64,000 bases of DNA. It comes from Actinomycetes bacterium. Lineage in GTDB: Bacteria > Actinomycetota > Acidimicrobiia > Acidimicrobiales > Ilumatobacteraceae. The notes below the pieces were generated by a model that was given only the letters and a program-made list of their open reading frames with translations, was not told the origin of the DNA and ran no database searches. Both the position numbers and the translations under genes were made by a program. Where the stretch lies: positions 1 to 64,000 of the forward strand of contig JANYCT010000081.1 in assembly GCA_025360105.1 (NCBI GenBank), in the 5' to 3' direction. Positions within the stretch are counted from its first letter, which is position 1; each line of letters starts with the position of its first letter. This document shows, in pieces, positions 51,182 through 59,134 of the stretch.

Positions 51182-51225
51182 TATCTCAACAAACGAGCCA
51201 CGCTCGAAACTTCAAGGAGCCCCAC

Positions 51226-51780
51226 ATGTCTTCAGTAGCAACACCCAGTCCCACCCTGACCGCCGGCACTTGGGCCGTCGATCCGTCGCATTCCAGCGTC
51301 AGCTTCTCGGTCCGTCATCTCATGGTGTCGAAGGTGCGCGGTCGCTTCGGTGCCTTCTCCGGCACCATTGTCGTCGGTGACGACCAGCTCGCGTCTAGCC
51401 TCCAGGCGAGTGTGGAGATGACGTCGGTGAACACCGACGACGAGGGCCGCGACGCACACCTGCGTGGCGCTGATTTCTTTGATGTCGAACGATTCCCCAC
51501 GATGTCGTTCGTGAGCAATGCGTTGACTGCCAAGGGTGATAGCTACGACCTCAGTGGTGACCTCACTATCAAGGGTGTCTCCCGCCCGGTCACCTTCGCC
51601 CTCGAGTTCGAAGGGGTCAGCACTGATCCGTGGGGCAATACCAAGGCCGGCTTCTCCGCAGAAACCGAGATCAACCGCAAGGACTGGGGTCTCGAATGGA
51701 ATGTGGCCCTCGAGACCGGTGGCCTGCTCGTCGGTGAAAAGGTCAAGATCCAGCTCGACATCGAAGCTGCCCGGACCTGA
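51226..51780 (+). CDS. YceI family protein
   Basis: 184 residues covering the YceI lipocalin-like barrel: WAVDPSHSSVSFSVRHLMVSK, VRGRFGAFSG, VEMTSVNTDDEGRDAHLRGADFFD, FPTMSF and LTIKGVSRPVTF, ending with EWNVALETGGLLVGEKV. YceI proteins bind polyisoprenoid-type lipids. There is no signal peptide, so this one is cytosolic, as in many actinobacteria. AAGGAG 6 nt upstream fixes ATG 51226. Regulation by the divergent MarR protein is likely. A strong hairpin follows 7 bp after the stop. Confidence 0.94.
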   Translation: MSSVATPSPTLTAGTWAVDPSHSSVSFSVRHLMVSKVRGRFGAFSGTIVVGDDQLASSLQASVEMTSVNTDDEGRDAHLRGADFFDVERFPTMSFVSNALTAKGDSYDLSGDLTIKGVSRPVTFALEFEGVSTDPWGNTKAGFSAETEINRKDWGLEWNVALETGGLLVGEKVKIQLDIEAART

Positions 51781-51787
51781 GTACGGT

Positions 51788-51819
51788 GTGCGGATGGGTT
51801 CCCTCGAGCCCATCCGCAC
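51788..51819 (+). terminator. Hairpin after the YceI gene
   Basis: GTGCGGATGGG at 51788-51798 pairs perfectly with CCCATCCGCAC at 51809-51819 (11 bp, 10-nt loop). There is no T-run; a role as terminator is inferred from its place between the YceI stop and the VOC gene. Confidence 0.55.
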
Positions 51820-51886
51820 CACCTTGGTCCGAACTCACCTCCAAACAGATCAACATCTACACACCGATCAACAAGGACGTCTCGCC

Positions 51887-52384
51887 ATGGCCACTGTGCA
51901 ACGCCTCAATCACGCAGTTCTCTGGGTGCGCGACGCCACCGGCGCAGCGCAGTTCTATTGTGATGTGTTGGGTTTTGAGATCGAGGACAATCTCGGCGGC
52001 GGCCAAGCGATCTTTCTGCACGCCCCGGGCTCGGGCAATCACCACGACCTCGGCTTGTTCAGCCGCGGCGCTGATGCCCTAGCACCACAACGTGGTTCGC
52101 TGGGTCTGTACCACCTAGCTTGGCAAGTAGACACCATTGACGAACTCGTCGTGATTCAGGAGCGCCTGCGAGAGCGCAACGCCCTGGTCGGTGCCTCGGA
52201 TCATGGCATGTCGAAGAGTCTCTACGCTCACGATCCGGATGGCATCGAGTTCGAAGTCGTGTGGATGGTCCCGCGTGCCAGTTGGGAAGCGAACAAGACC
52301 GCGCCACTCGATCTCGCTGCAGAGGTGCGTCGGTGGTCCGGCACGGAAACCGCTGCGGAATCCTCGCAGCGCATCACCGCGTAG
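51887..52384 (+). CDS. Glyoxalase/VOC family protein
   Basis: 165 residues with two beta-alpha-beta-beta-beta modules: LNHAVLWVRDATGAAQFYCDVLGF, then LYHLAWQVDTIDELVVIQERL and SLYAHDPDGIEFEVVW. Metal ligand candidates are H in LNH, H in YHLAW and E in GIEFE, as in catechol 2,3-dioxygenases or related VOC enzymes. The reaction is unknown. AAGGA upstream fixes ATG 51887; the frame is open further upstream over the YceI gene but not protein-like there. It follows the YceI gene after a hairpin, so it may be separately expressed. Confidence 0.88.
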   Translation: MATVQRLNHAVLWVRDATGAAQFYCDVLGFEIEDNLGGGQAIFLHAPGSGNHHDLGLFSRGADALAPQRGSLGLYHLAWQVDTIDELVVIQERLRERNALVGASDHGMSKSLYAHDPDGIEFEVVWMVPRASWEANKTAPLDLAAEVRRWSGTETAAESSQRITA

Positions 52385-52487
52385 CCCCTCCCCGCCTTGT
52401 TGCGCCGACCGATTGAATCCGCCGACCTGTTCGCTCAGTCAGAGTCGCGAGGCGGGCGGCGACGCGGGTGATCGCGCTCCGCACGCT

Positions 52488-53744
52488 CTACGGCTGCTCG
52501 ATGAGGTGGTCGAGTACGGCCTCGGCAGTTCGTCGGCCCGAAAACAGCGCGCCCTGGATCGAGCCGGTGTCGCGGTGGTCGCCGCACACGAACATGCCGT
52601 TGCCGAGCGAGACACGCTGCTTGGGAGCGAATGGTGGCGCCTGATCGGGCTGACCGTGCGCAATGCGGTAGGTGCGTAGGTGCGTCCACGAGTTCACCTG
52701 GTCGCCCCACCACGCGCGCAGTTGAGCGCGCACCATCGATTCGAGATCGCCCTCGATCACGCCCGGCAGTGCCGCGGCAATGAGGTGTTTGCCAGCGGGA
52801 GCGTAGGTGGGTGCGACGTTGCTCATCACGGCGACGTTGAGCGCCGGTCCCGAGTTCGCGCCGTCGAGCACGATCAACCGTTTGTCGGTGGGTGCCGAAT
52901 CAGCAGCGAAGTACACGCAACCGGCCGATCGTGAACCAACGTGGGGGAGTCCCAACAATGCACTTGCGGTGGGCCCCTCGGTGGCGACAACCACCGTTCT
53001 CGCGCGAGCGATGGTGCCATCGAACAGGGTGACACAACCGGGGGCCACGGCGCACACGGGCGAGTTCAACCGAATCACGTCGCCCGGTAGAGCGGCGGCG
53101 AGTTGTTCGGGAATCGCGCCCATTCCGAGTGCGGGCACTGCGGAGTCTCCCTCGGAGAGCGAGCGGAAGATGATCTCGAACATTCGGTTCGAGGTACTCA
53201 ACGATGGGTCGAGTTGGATGCCACCCACGAGGGGTCGGAAGAACCGGCCGATGATCTTCGCAGAGAACCCGCTGGCGCGCAGTGAGTCGCTGGTTGCGAC
53301 ATCGGGTCCGCGCAGCAGGTGTGCAGCTGCGCCCTTGCGCACGCGGCGACGAAGCCCGACGATGCGAACTCTGTCGGCCAGAGAGCCAATGGGTGCAAAG
53401 GCGGTGCTGAGAAGTTGTGTGGGCCGCCGGAATGGATCGCTGACCACGTGGCCGCGGGTACCGAGCCAGACGAGCGCACCCGGCTCGAAGGCGCGCAGGT
53501 CGAGTGCATCGACATCGAGCTGATGTTGCAGCTCGGGGTAGGCAGTGAGCAACACCTGAAAGCCACGGTCGAGTCGGAAGCCATCGACGATGTCGGTGCG
53601 CACGCGCCCGCCGACTCCGTCGGATGCCTCGTACATCACCACTGATTTGCCGGCGCGAGTGAGCGTGCGTGCGGCCGCAAGTCCGGCAAGGCCGGCGCCG
53701 ACGATGATCACGTCGATCGACGCGTTGGCCGCGGGCTCGGTCAT
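52488..53744 (-). CDS. FAD-dependent amine oxidase / phytoene-desaturase-like oxidoreductase
   Basis: 418 residues. VIIVGAGLAGLAAARTLTRAG is the FAD-binding dinucleotide fold, followed by YEASDGVGGRVRTD with the GGR motif and FRLDRGFQVLLTAYPEL; the C-terminus has FVCGDHRDTGSIQGALFSGRRTAE, closing on the FAD. The family contains amine oxidases, protoporphyrinogen oxidase and carotenoid desaturases; which one applies is unclear. The ATG overlaps the stop of the TIGR01777 gene (ATGA), so the pair is coupled. Confidence 0.9.
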   Translation of the reverse strand: MTEPAANASIDVIIVGAGLAGLAAARTLTRAGKSVVMYEASDGVGGRVRTDIVDGFRLDRGFQVLLTAYPELQHQLDVDALDLRAFEPGALVWLGTRGHVVSDPFRRPTQLLSTAFAPIGSLADRVRIVGLRRRVRKGAAAHLLRGPDVATSDSLRASGFSAKIIGRFFRPLVGGIQLDPSLSTSNRMFEIIFRSLSEGDSAVPALGMGAIPEQLAAALPGDVIRLNSPVCAVAPGCVTLFDGTIARARTVVVATEGPTASALLGLPHVGSRSAGCVYFAADSAPTDKRLIVLDGANSGPALNVAVMSNVAPTYAPAGKHLIAAALPGVIEGDLESMVRAQLRAWWGDQVNSWTHLRTYRIAHGQPDQAPPFAPKQRVSLGNGMFVCGDHRDTGSIQGALFSGRRTAEAVLDHLIEQP

Positions 53745-54643
53745 GCTGCCGGTCGACCGAGCAGACTGCGTAGCGCGTGCTCGAGGGTTTCGTGGTGGAA
53801 CGTGTAGCCGGAGGCGAGAAGCACGTTGGGGTGCACCTTCTGCCCGGTGAACAGCAAGGCGTCGGCGAGTTCGCCGCCGAGGAGCAACTTGGGGCCGAAG
53901 CTCGGGATGGGCATGAACGTGGGCCGGTGGAGCACGCTTCCGAGTGTCTTGGTGAATTCAGCCTGGGTCACCGGATGTGGCGCTGTCAGATTCACCGGGC
54001 CGTGCACATCGGCCGTGAGCAGATGGATGATTGCTGCGACCTGATCATCGAGTCCGATCCAGCTCTGCCATTGCCGGCCATTGCCGAATTTACCGCCAAG
54101 GCCGAAGCGGAACAGCGGGAGTTGCTTGGCCAGCGCGCCGCCTGTTGGTGTGAGCACGATGCCGGTGCGGAGGAACGCGACGCGAACAGCTGCGGCGCTC
54201 GCTGCTGCGGCTGCGGCCTCCCACTCGACGCAAAGATCGGCGAGGAATCCGGTGCCGTGGGCACTTGTCTCGTCGAGGTCTTCATCGTCGCGGGCACCGT
54301 AGAAGCCGATGGCCGAGCCGGAGAGCAGCACGGCGGGTTTACGCTCGAGCGAAGCGAGGGTAGTGGCCAGTAATTCGGTGCTGCGCACCCGACTTTCGGT
54401 GAGTTGGCGCTTGTATTCCGGGGTCCAGCGGTGATCACCGATGCCGGCACCGGCGAGGTGCACGACGGCATGAGCGCCTTCGAGCGCGGCGGTCTCGATG
54501 GTGCCATCGTCGGGATTCCAACGTGCCTCGCCGGGTCGGGGAGTTCGCCGCACCAGGCGCGTGACCTGATGCCCGTCGGCGCTCAACTTCTTGACGAGCG
54601 CAGTTCCGATGAGTCCACTCGAACCGGTCACCACTACATGCAT
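53741..54643 (-). CDS. TIGR01777-type NAD-dependent epimerase (YfcH/SulA-like)
   Basis: 300 residues. VVVTGSSGLIGTALVKKL binds NAD(P); ARWNPDDGTIETAALEGAHAVVHLAGAGIGDHRWT, LLSGSAIGFYG and the C-terminal WIGLDDQVAAIIHLL plus VTQAEFTKTLG are diagnostic of this SDR subfamily. The reaction is unknown. ATG 54643 is supported by TAGTGT 7 nt upstream; longer frames have no homology. It is coupled to the FAD oxidoreductase downstream, so both may act on the same, probably isoprenoid or quinone-like, substrate (weak inference). Confidence 0.92.
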   Translation of the reverse strand: MHVVVTGSSGLIGTALVKKLSADGHQVTRLVRRTPRPGEARWNPDDGTIETAALEGAHAVVHLAGAGIGDHRWTPEYKRQLTESRVRSTELLATTLASLERKPAVLLSGSAIGFYGARDDEDLDETSAHGTGFLADLCVEWEAAAAAASAAAVRVAFLRTGIVLTPTGGALAKQLPLFRFGLGGKFGNGRQWQSWIGLDDQVAAIIHLLTADVHGPVNLTAPHPVTQAEFTKTLGSVLHRPTFMPIPSFGPKLLLGGELADALLFTGQKVHPNVLLASGYTFHHETLEHALRSLLGRPAA

Positions 54644-54650
54644 GGCACTG

Positions 54651-54656
54651 ACACTA
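54651..54656 (-). promoter_or_regulatory. -10 element TAGTGT, leaderless start at 54643
   Basis: On the minus strand TAGTGT ends 7 nt before ATG 54643. Confidence 0.55.
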
Positions 54657-54717
54657 CGCCCGCTCGGCGGTGCGCGCACCGTTGAGTTCGGCGTCATCGG
54701 CTCCCGCGCCGACGACC

Positions 54718-56553
54718 TCAATCGACGATGATGGGAACCGAGGTGACCACGGTGTTCGGCCGATACAACAGCTTGGCCTTGATGGCCAGCGCCGACTGGT
54801 TGTGCAACCACTGGCTGCTGAACTTGGTGACGAATTCAGGGATGACCACGGTGATGATCTCGTCGGCGGACTCACGGTCGAGCTCGTCGATGTAGGTCAG
54901 AATCGGCCCAGTAAGGTCGCGATAGGGCGACGAGATCGTGTGTAATTCGATGGGGATGTCGAACAGGTCCCACTGCTCGCGGAAGTGACGTTCTTCGTCG
55001 GGATCCGAGACGACCGACACGGCGATGAGCCGGTCGGGCGAGAGGCTCTTCGCGTACTGCAGCGCGTGCAGTACACCTTTGTTGATGTTGCCGACCAACA
55101 CCACCACGAGATGCTGCTGGCGCTGCACCTTGTAGCCAGGCTCCACCTCAACTGCCTTCTTGACGCCCGCGTAGTGGCGGCTGATCGACTTGAAGGTCAC
55201 CGACAGCACGACGATCACGAGCACGCTGATCCATGCCCCAGACACGAACTTGGTGATGATCACGATGGCGGCCACAAGCCCGGTAGTCAGCGCGCCGACC
55301 GCGTTGATGGCAAGGTTCCGTTTCCAGCCGGGCTCTTTGATCTTCACGTGGTGCACGCACATGCCGGTCTGGCTGAGTGTGAACCCTGTGAACACGCCTA
55401 CTGCGTACAGCGGGATAAGGGCGTCGATCTTGCCTTTGAATCCAACCACGAGCGCAATGGCGGTGATTGCCAGGAACAAGATGCCGTTCGAGAACACTAG
55501 GCGATCGCCGCGGTTGGCGAACTGACGGGGCAGGTAGCCGTCTTTGGCGATGATCGACGACAAACGTGGGTAGTCGGCGTATGAGGTGTTGGCTGCCAGG
55601 ATCAACACCGCAAAGGTGGCGAACTGGGTGATGAAGAACAGTGCATTGCGTCCGCCGTAGATGTGCTGCGCGAGTTGGGCGAGCACAGTGCCTCCATCGC
55701 CCGGAACGGGCTGCAGGTGCTTAGCCACGAGCGACAGGCCAAAGAAACAACTGCCCAGGATGACGCCCATCCAGATGAGCGTGGTCGACGCGTTCTTCGA
55801 CTCCGGCTTCTTGAACGCTGGCACGCCATTGGAGACCGCCTCGACCCCGCTGAGTGCCACCGCACCCGATGCGAATGCCTTGAGGAACAAGAAGATGCCG
55901 ATGCTCTTCAGTCCGGCCAGTTCTTCGGCAGGTTTGCCACTGTGGGCGATGGGGCCGAGGTGCTGCACATAGACCCGATACAGGCCGACGATGATGAGCG
56001 TGACGAGCGACAGCACGTAGATGTATGTGGGGGGTGCGAACAGCGCTCCCGATTCCTTGAGGCCGCGTAGGTTGGCGATCGTCATCAACACGATAAAGCC
56101 CACGCAGAGTTCGACTCGATACGGAATGAGGCTCGGGAAGGCCGCAACGATGGCGGCAACACCGCCGGCGACCGAGACGGCAACGGTGAGGATGTAGTCC
56201 GTCAGGAGCGAACTGCCAGCCACCAGCGATGGGACTTCTCCAAGGTTCTCTCGACTCACCACGTACGAGCCGCCGCCGCTGGGGTAGGCGAAAATGGTCT
56301 GGCGGTAGCTGATGACCACCACCGCCAGCAGCACGACCACCATGATCGAGATGGGCACGAGTTTGGTGTAGGCCGCGGCGCCCACGCCGGCGATCAGAAA
56401 GACGTGGAGGATTTCCTCGGTGGCATATGCGGTGGAGGAAATCGCATCGCTCGAGAAGACCGGCAGAGCGATCTTCTTCGACAGTCGTTGATGCTGCTCA
56501 TCGGCTGACGCGAGCGGTTTGCCAATGAGGAGTCGCTTGAGAGAAGTTGCCAT
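54718..56553 (-). CDS. KimA-like APC superfamily potassium transporter
   Basis: 611 residues, the length of KimA/YdaO. The N-terminus LKRLLIGKPLASADEQHQRLSKKIALPVFSSDA (given here only in outline: LIGKPL, then SSDAISSTAYATEEIL), SYRQTIFAYPSGGGSYVVS and GSSLLTDYILTVAVSVAGG match KimA closely; 12 hydrophobic helices and a C-terminal cytosolic domain of about 150 residues follow. KimA takes up K+ with protons and in Firmicutes is controlled by c-di-AMP. Here two TrkA-type regulators (CeoB, CeoC) are divergent neighbours, which supports K+ transport over amino-acid transport. The start at 56553 is the family start; no clear ribosome site is seen. Confidence 0.85.
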   Translation of the reverse strand: MATSLKRLLIGKPLASADEQHQRLSKKIALPVFSSDAISSTAYATEEILHVFLIAGVGAAAYTKLVPISIMVVVLLAVVVISYRQTIFAYPSGGGSYVVSRENLGEVPSLVAGSSLLTDYILTVAVSVAGGVAAIVAAFPSLIPYRVELCVGFIVLMTIANLRGLKESGALFAPPTYIYVLSLVTLIIVGLYRVYVQHLGPIAHSGKPAEELAGLKSIGIFLFLKAFASGAVALSGVEAVSNGVPAFKKPESKNASTTLIWMGVILGSCFFGLSLVAKHLQPVPGDGGTVLAQLAQHIYGGRNALFFITQFATFAVLILAANTSYADYPRLSSIIAKDGYLPRQFANRGDRLVFSNGILFLAITAIALVVGFKGKIDALIPLYAVGVFTGFTLSQTGMCVHHVKIKEPGWKRNLAINAVGALTTGLVAAIVIITKFVSGAWISVLVIVVLSVTFKSISRHYAGVKKAVEVEPGYKVQRQQHLVVVLVGNINKGVLHALQYAKSLSPDRLIAVSVVSDPDEERHFREQWDLFDIPIELHTISSPYRDLTGPILTYIDELDRESADEIITVVIPEFVTKFSSQWLHNQSALAIKAKLLYRPNTVVTSVPIIVD

Positions 56554-56588
56554 GCAGTCGTGAAGCTTCGTCGGTTTCACGCCCGATT

Positions 56589-56614
56589 GACAACACCTTG
56601 GACGAAATGTTGTC
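56589..56614. promoter_or_regulatory. Inverted repeat in the kimA-like / ceoB spacer
   Basis: GACAACA (56589-56595) and TGTTGTC (56608-56614) form 7-bp arms with 12 bp between, inside the 123-bp divergent region. It could bind a dimeric regulator of both transcripts. No matching regulator gene is adjacent. Confidence 0.4.
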
Positions 56615-56676
56615 GGTAGTGGAGAAATGCGACGCGGATTGCCTACCATTCGGTCGACATCTTTGGAGGAAATGCC

Positions 56677-57342
56677 ATGCACGTGGTGATTGTTGGTTGT
56701 GGCCGTGTCGGATCGGCGTTGGCTCGTGACCTCTTGGAAGGCGGGCATTCTGTGGCGATCATCGATCGCAAGGCCGAGGCATTTGCCCGGCTGGGGACAG
56801 ATTTCTCTGGACAGACGATCACCGGCATCGGCTTCGATCGTGATGTGCTCATCGCCGCGGGCATCGAGCGGGCTGCAGCGGTTGCTGCAGTCACGAGTGG
56901 CGACAACTCCAACATTCTCGTGGCCCGCGTAGCTCGCGAGAACTTCGGGGTTGAGCGCGTCGTCGCACGCATCTACGACCCGCAACGCGCTGCCGTGTAT
57001 CAGCGTCTCGGTATCTCCACCGTCGCCACCGTGTCATGGACCACCGAGCGTGTGTTGCGTCGTGTCCTGCCGGCCGAGACCGCCGTCGAATGGGTTGATG
57101 CAAGCGCCAAGATCTCGCTCGTTGAGCGGCCCGTCGTTGGGGCGCTGGCCGGGCGCAAATACGTCGATATCGAAACGAGCGCCAACGTGCGCGTCGTGGC
57201 CGTCAGTCGTCTGGGTGCGGCCATGTTGATGACCCCGGCTTTGGTCGCTCAAGAGGGCGACCTTGTGTACTTTGCCATCGCCTCGCACGAGGTCGATGGT
57301 CTGCATGATCTGCTCACCAACCCAGCCACCCACGCTCACTAG
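56677..57342 (+). CDS. ceoB: TrkA-family potassium uptake regulator (CeoB)
   Basis: 221 residues. RCK-N domain: HVVIVGCGRVGSALARDLLEGGHSVAIID with the GxGxxG nucleotide-binding turn, TSGDNSNILVARVARE and RVVARIYDP; then an RCK-C domain (KYVDIETSANVRVVAVSR). Such proteins bind NAD(H), ATP or ADP and gate K+ transporters on the cytosolic side. GGAGGA 6 nt upstream fixes ATG 56677. It is divergent from the KimA-like permease and followed after 15 nt by a paralogue, as I recall for mycobacterial ceoB-ceoC. Confidence 0.92.
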   Translation: MHVVIVGCGRVGSALARDLLEGGHSVAIIDRKAEAFARLGTDFSGQTITGIGFDRDVLIAAGIERAAAVAAVTSGDNSNILVARVARENFGVERVVARIYDPQRAAVYQRLGISTVATVSWTTERVLRRVLPAETAVEWVDASAKISLVERPVVGALAGRKYVDIETSANVRVVAVSRLGAAMLMTPALVAQEGDLVYFAIASHEVDGLHDLLTNPATHAH

Positions 57343-57357
57343 GAACAGGAACTCGAC

Positions 57358-58029
57358 ATGAAAGCAGTGATCGTCGGCGGCGGCAGCGTTGGCCGGTTCA
57401 TCGCCGAACAACTCGGCAGCACTGGCCACACCGTGGTCATCCTCGACAACGACGCCTCGGTCTTCAAGCAGTATCAGAAGTCTGCCCAGGTGCACGGGGT
57501 GACATGGGTGCAGGGCGACGGTTGCGACCTCGGCGCGCTGAAGTCCGTTGGCCTGTCGGACTGCGACGTCGTCGCAGCAGTCACCGGCGACGACGAGGAC
57601 AACCTCGTGGTGTCGTTGCTCTCCAAGCAGGAGTTCGGTGTGCCGCGAGTTGTTGCCCGCGTGAACAACCCCAACAACGAGTGGATGTTCAACGAGATGT
57701 GGGGCGTCGACGTGTCAGTGTCGACCCCACACCTGATCACCGGTCTCGTGCAGGAAGCTGTTGCCGTTGGGTCGTTCGTGCGGCTGCTCTCGTTCGAGGG
57801 CGGCAAAGCAAAATTGGCCGAGGTCACCTTGGCCGAGGGTTCACCGGCGGCCGACAAGGAGATCGTCGAGTTGGGCTTCCCGCGCGAGGCCACCGTGGTG
57901 GCCGTGCTCCGCAACGATCACATGGTGGTGCCACGTGGCGACACAGTGCTGCGCACGGGTGACGAGGTCATCGTGTTGGTCACCGGCGACAGCGAAGCCG
58001 ATGTCCGTCGCATCCTGATCGCCGGGTAG
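57358..58029 (+). CDS. ceoC: TrkA-family potassium uptake regulator (CeoC)
   Basis: 223 residues. KAVIVGGGSVGRFIAEQLGS (here the nucleotide-binding turn is GGGSVG), TGDDEDNLVVSLLSKQ and VARVNNPNNEWMF form RCK-N; AVGSFVRLLSFEGGKAKLAEV and RNDHMVVPRGDTVLRTGDEV form RCK-C. It probably forms a heteromeric ring with CeoB. A purine-rich AGGAACAGGAA precedes the ATG. It shares the transcript with ceoB and converges on the OB-fold gene. Confidence 0.92.
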   Translation: MKAVIVGGGSVGRFIAEQLGSTGHTVVILDNDASVFKQYQKSAQVHGVTWVQGDGCDLGALKSVGLSDCDVVAAVTGDDEDNLVVSLLSKQEFGVPRVVARVNNPNNEWMFNEMWGVDVSVSTPHLITGLVQEAVAVGSFVRLLSFEGGKAKLAEVTLAEGSPAADKEIVELGFPREATVVAVLRNDHMVVPRGDTVLRTGDEVIVLVTGDSEADVRRILIAG

Positions 58030-58037
58030 TAACGACT

Positions 58038-58051
58038 CACCCGAACGGGTG
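58038..58051. terminator. Small hairpin between convergent ceoC and OB-fold gene
   Basis: CACCCG (58038-58043) and CGGGTG (58046-58051) form a compact hairpin in the 41-bp gap, well placed to end both transcripts. It is short and lacks T-runs. Confidence 0.3.
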
Positions 58052-58070
58052 CCCGCCCGGCTGGCGATGG

Positions 58071-58427
58071 CTAGCTCGCGACAAGGGTGTATGCGGGGTT
58101 GAGCATGATGCGCCGGCCGCGTTCTTCACGGGCAATGCCTTCGATGACCACGGCGCGGCCATGTTCGATGCCCTCGATGTGGCGTCGTCCGGTGAACACC
58201 GCAACGGCGTCTCCGGTGCCATCGGACAGCACTATCTCGAGCGCCGGGGTGCCCTGCCGGGGTGCGACCCGCATGCGCTTCACTTCTCCGCCGATGCGAG
58301 ACGAGATACGGCACTGCAACGCCACGATTGGCGTGAGGTCGAACGTTTCGAAGCGGGCCTTCAAACGTTCGGCGTCGAGTTCTTCGGGCTTGGTCTTCAA
58401 GCGGCTGGCGATGTCGCGCAGGCCCAT
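58071..58427 (-). CDS. OB-fold nucleic-acid-binding domain protein
   Basis: 118 residues. After a short helical start (MGLRDIASRLKTKPEELDAERL) comes an OB-fold: FDLTPIVALQCRISSRIGGEVKRM, TPALEIVLSDGTGDAVAVFTG, RRHIEGIEHGRAVVIEGIAR. The small domain resembles the protein encoded next to ceoC in mycobacteria, annotated as an OB-fold nucleic acid binding protein. Function unknown. Its ATG shares a base with the TGA of the thioredoxin-like gene upstream (TGATG), so it is translated together with it. Confidence 0.87.
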   Translation of the reverse strand: MGLRDIASRLKTKPEELDAERLKARFETFDLTPIVALQCRISSRIGGEVKRMRVAPRQGTPALEIVLSDGTGDAVAVFTGRRHIEGIEHGRAVVIEGIAREERGRRIMLNPAYTLVAS

Positions 58428-59050
58428 CAGTTGTTCCCCAGTGTTTCGGTCAGTGCCTTGTCGAGCACCGCAGGTTCCATCGCGCCAAGATAGGTCTTGG
58501 CGGTGCCCTGCGGCGAGACAAACACCCACGCGGGCTGAGCCGGCACACCGAAATGGGCGAAGAGGCTTCCGGTGCTGTCGTTCATGGTTGCGAAGGTGAT
58601 GCCGTGACGATTGATGAAGTCCTGCATCGATGCCTCACTGCCGTTCCATGCCACACCCACGATGGTGACCTTGCCAGCCCATTTCTTGTTGGTCGCCTCG
58701 ACCGAGGGAGCCTCACGGTTACAGATACTTCAAGTGGGTGCCCAGAACCAGAATGCCACGGGCTTCCCGGCGAACGACGCCGCATCGAGTTCGGAGCCAC
58801 CTACGAGCGGAGATGAGATCTGCAGGATGGCCGGAATGGCGGCGGGCTGGCCTGATGTGGCGGGAGCGGTACCGAGTGCCGATGAGGGTGTGGTCGCCGG
58901 AGGTGCCGCGTTCGCTGGCACAACTGTTGTCGATGTTGGCGACGGAACCGGTTTTGTTTCGGCGGCCGGTGACCCGACTGTGGCGGATGACCCGCACGAT
59001 GCCACGGCCAGAGCGGTGACGATCACGAGACCGAGGCGCACGCGAAGCAT
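58427..59050 (-). CDS. Thioredoxin-like lipoprotein, candidate selenoprotein with UxxC motif
   Basis: Read through TGA at 58730-58732 the gene gives 207 residues. Residues 1-19 are a lipoprotein signal with lipobox VASC (Cys19), 20-80 a Pro/Ala/Thr linker, then a TlpA/DsbE-like fold: VAFWFWAPT, the recoded position 107, SIC (Cys110), NREAPSVEATNKKWAG, VTIVGVAWNGSEASMQDF, GITFATMNDS and the cis-Pro segment FGVPAQPAWVFVSP. The TGA takes exactly the place of the first Cys of WAPxCxxC, as in mycobacterial Mpt53. Selenocysteine is the simplest reading; a TGC/TGT to TGA nonsense change is the alternative. It would be a membrane-tethered extracytoplasmic oxidoreductase. No selenium genes are in the window. 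Confidence 0.75.
58696..58707 (-). promoter_or_regulatory. Candidate SECIS-like hairpin downstream of the UGA
   Basis: In the mRNA, CCUC-GGUC-GAGG begins 23 nt after the UGA: a 4-bp stem with a loop starting with G. A competing fold is ACC-gu-GAGG-cuc-CCUC-GGU at 11-29 nt (58701-58719). Bacterial SECIS loops usually lie about 16-37 nt after the UGA with a G early in the loop, which the first structure meets. The stem is short. Confidence 0.35.
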
Positions 59051-59122
59051 TGTGGGGGAGGACAGCTTCACGAGTTCTGACGCTAGCGGGGATTGCAGGT
59101 GGGTGTGTGGTCGGCGCCTTCG

Positions 59123-59128
59123 TAGCCT
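59123..59128 (+). promoter_or_regulatory. -10 element TAGCCT, leaderless GTG start at 59135
   Basis: TAGCCT ends 6 nt before GTG 59135. Confidence 0.55.
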
Positions 59129-59134
59129 GTCGGC

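Noticed and set aside
52391-52456. Terminator CCCGCCT ... AGGCGGG after the VOC gene
   Set aside because: Arms are 7 bp with a 52-nt loop, too weak in GC-rich DNA; otherwise the ~100-bp gap shows nothing clear.
56554-56676. c-di-AMP (ydaO) riboswitch in front of the KimA-like gene
   Set aside because: The spacer is 123 bp and shared with divergent ceoB; I see none of the conserved ydaO segments.
58730-58732. TGA as the true end of a short lipoprotein, with a separate 77-codon gene after it
   Set aside because: The second part has no start near its thioredoxin strand and begins in the middle of the fold; both parts are in one frame and together make a complete domain. A nonsense mutation remains possible and is stated in the finding.
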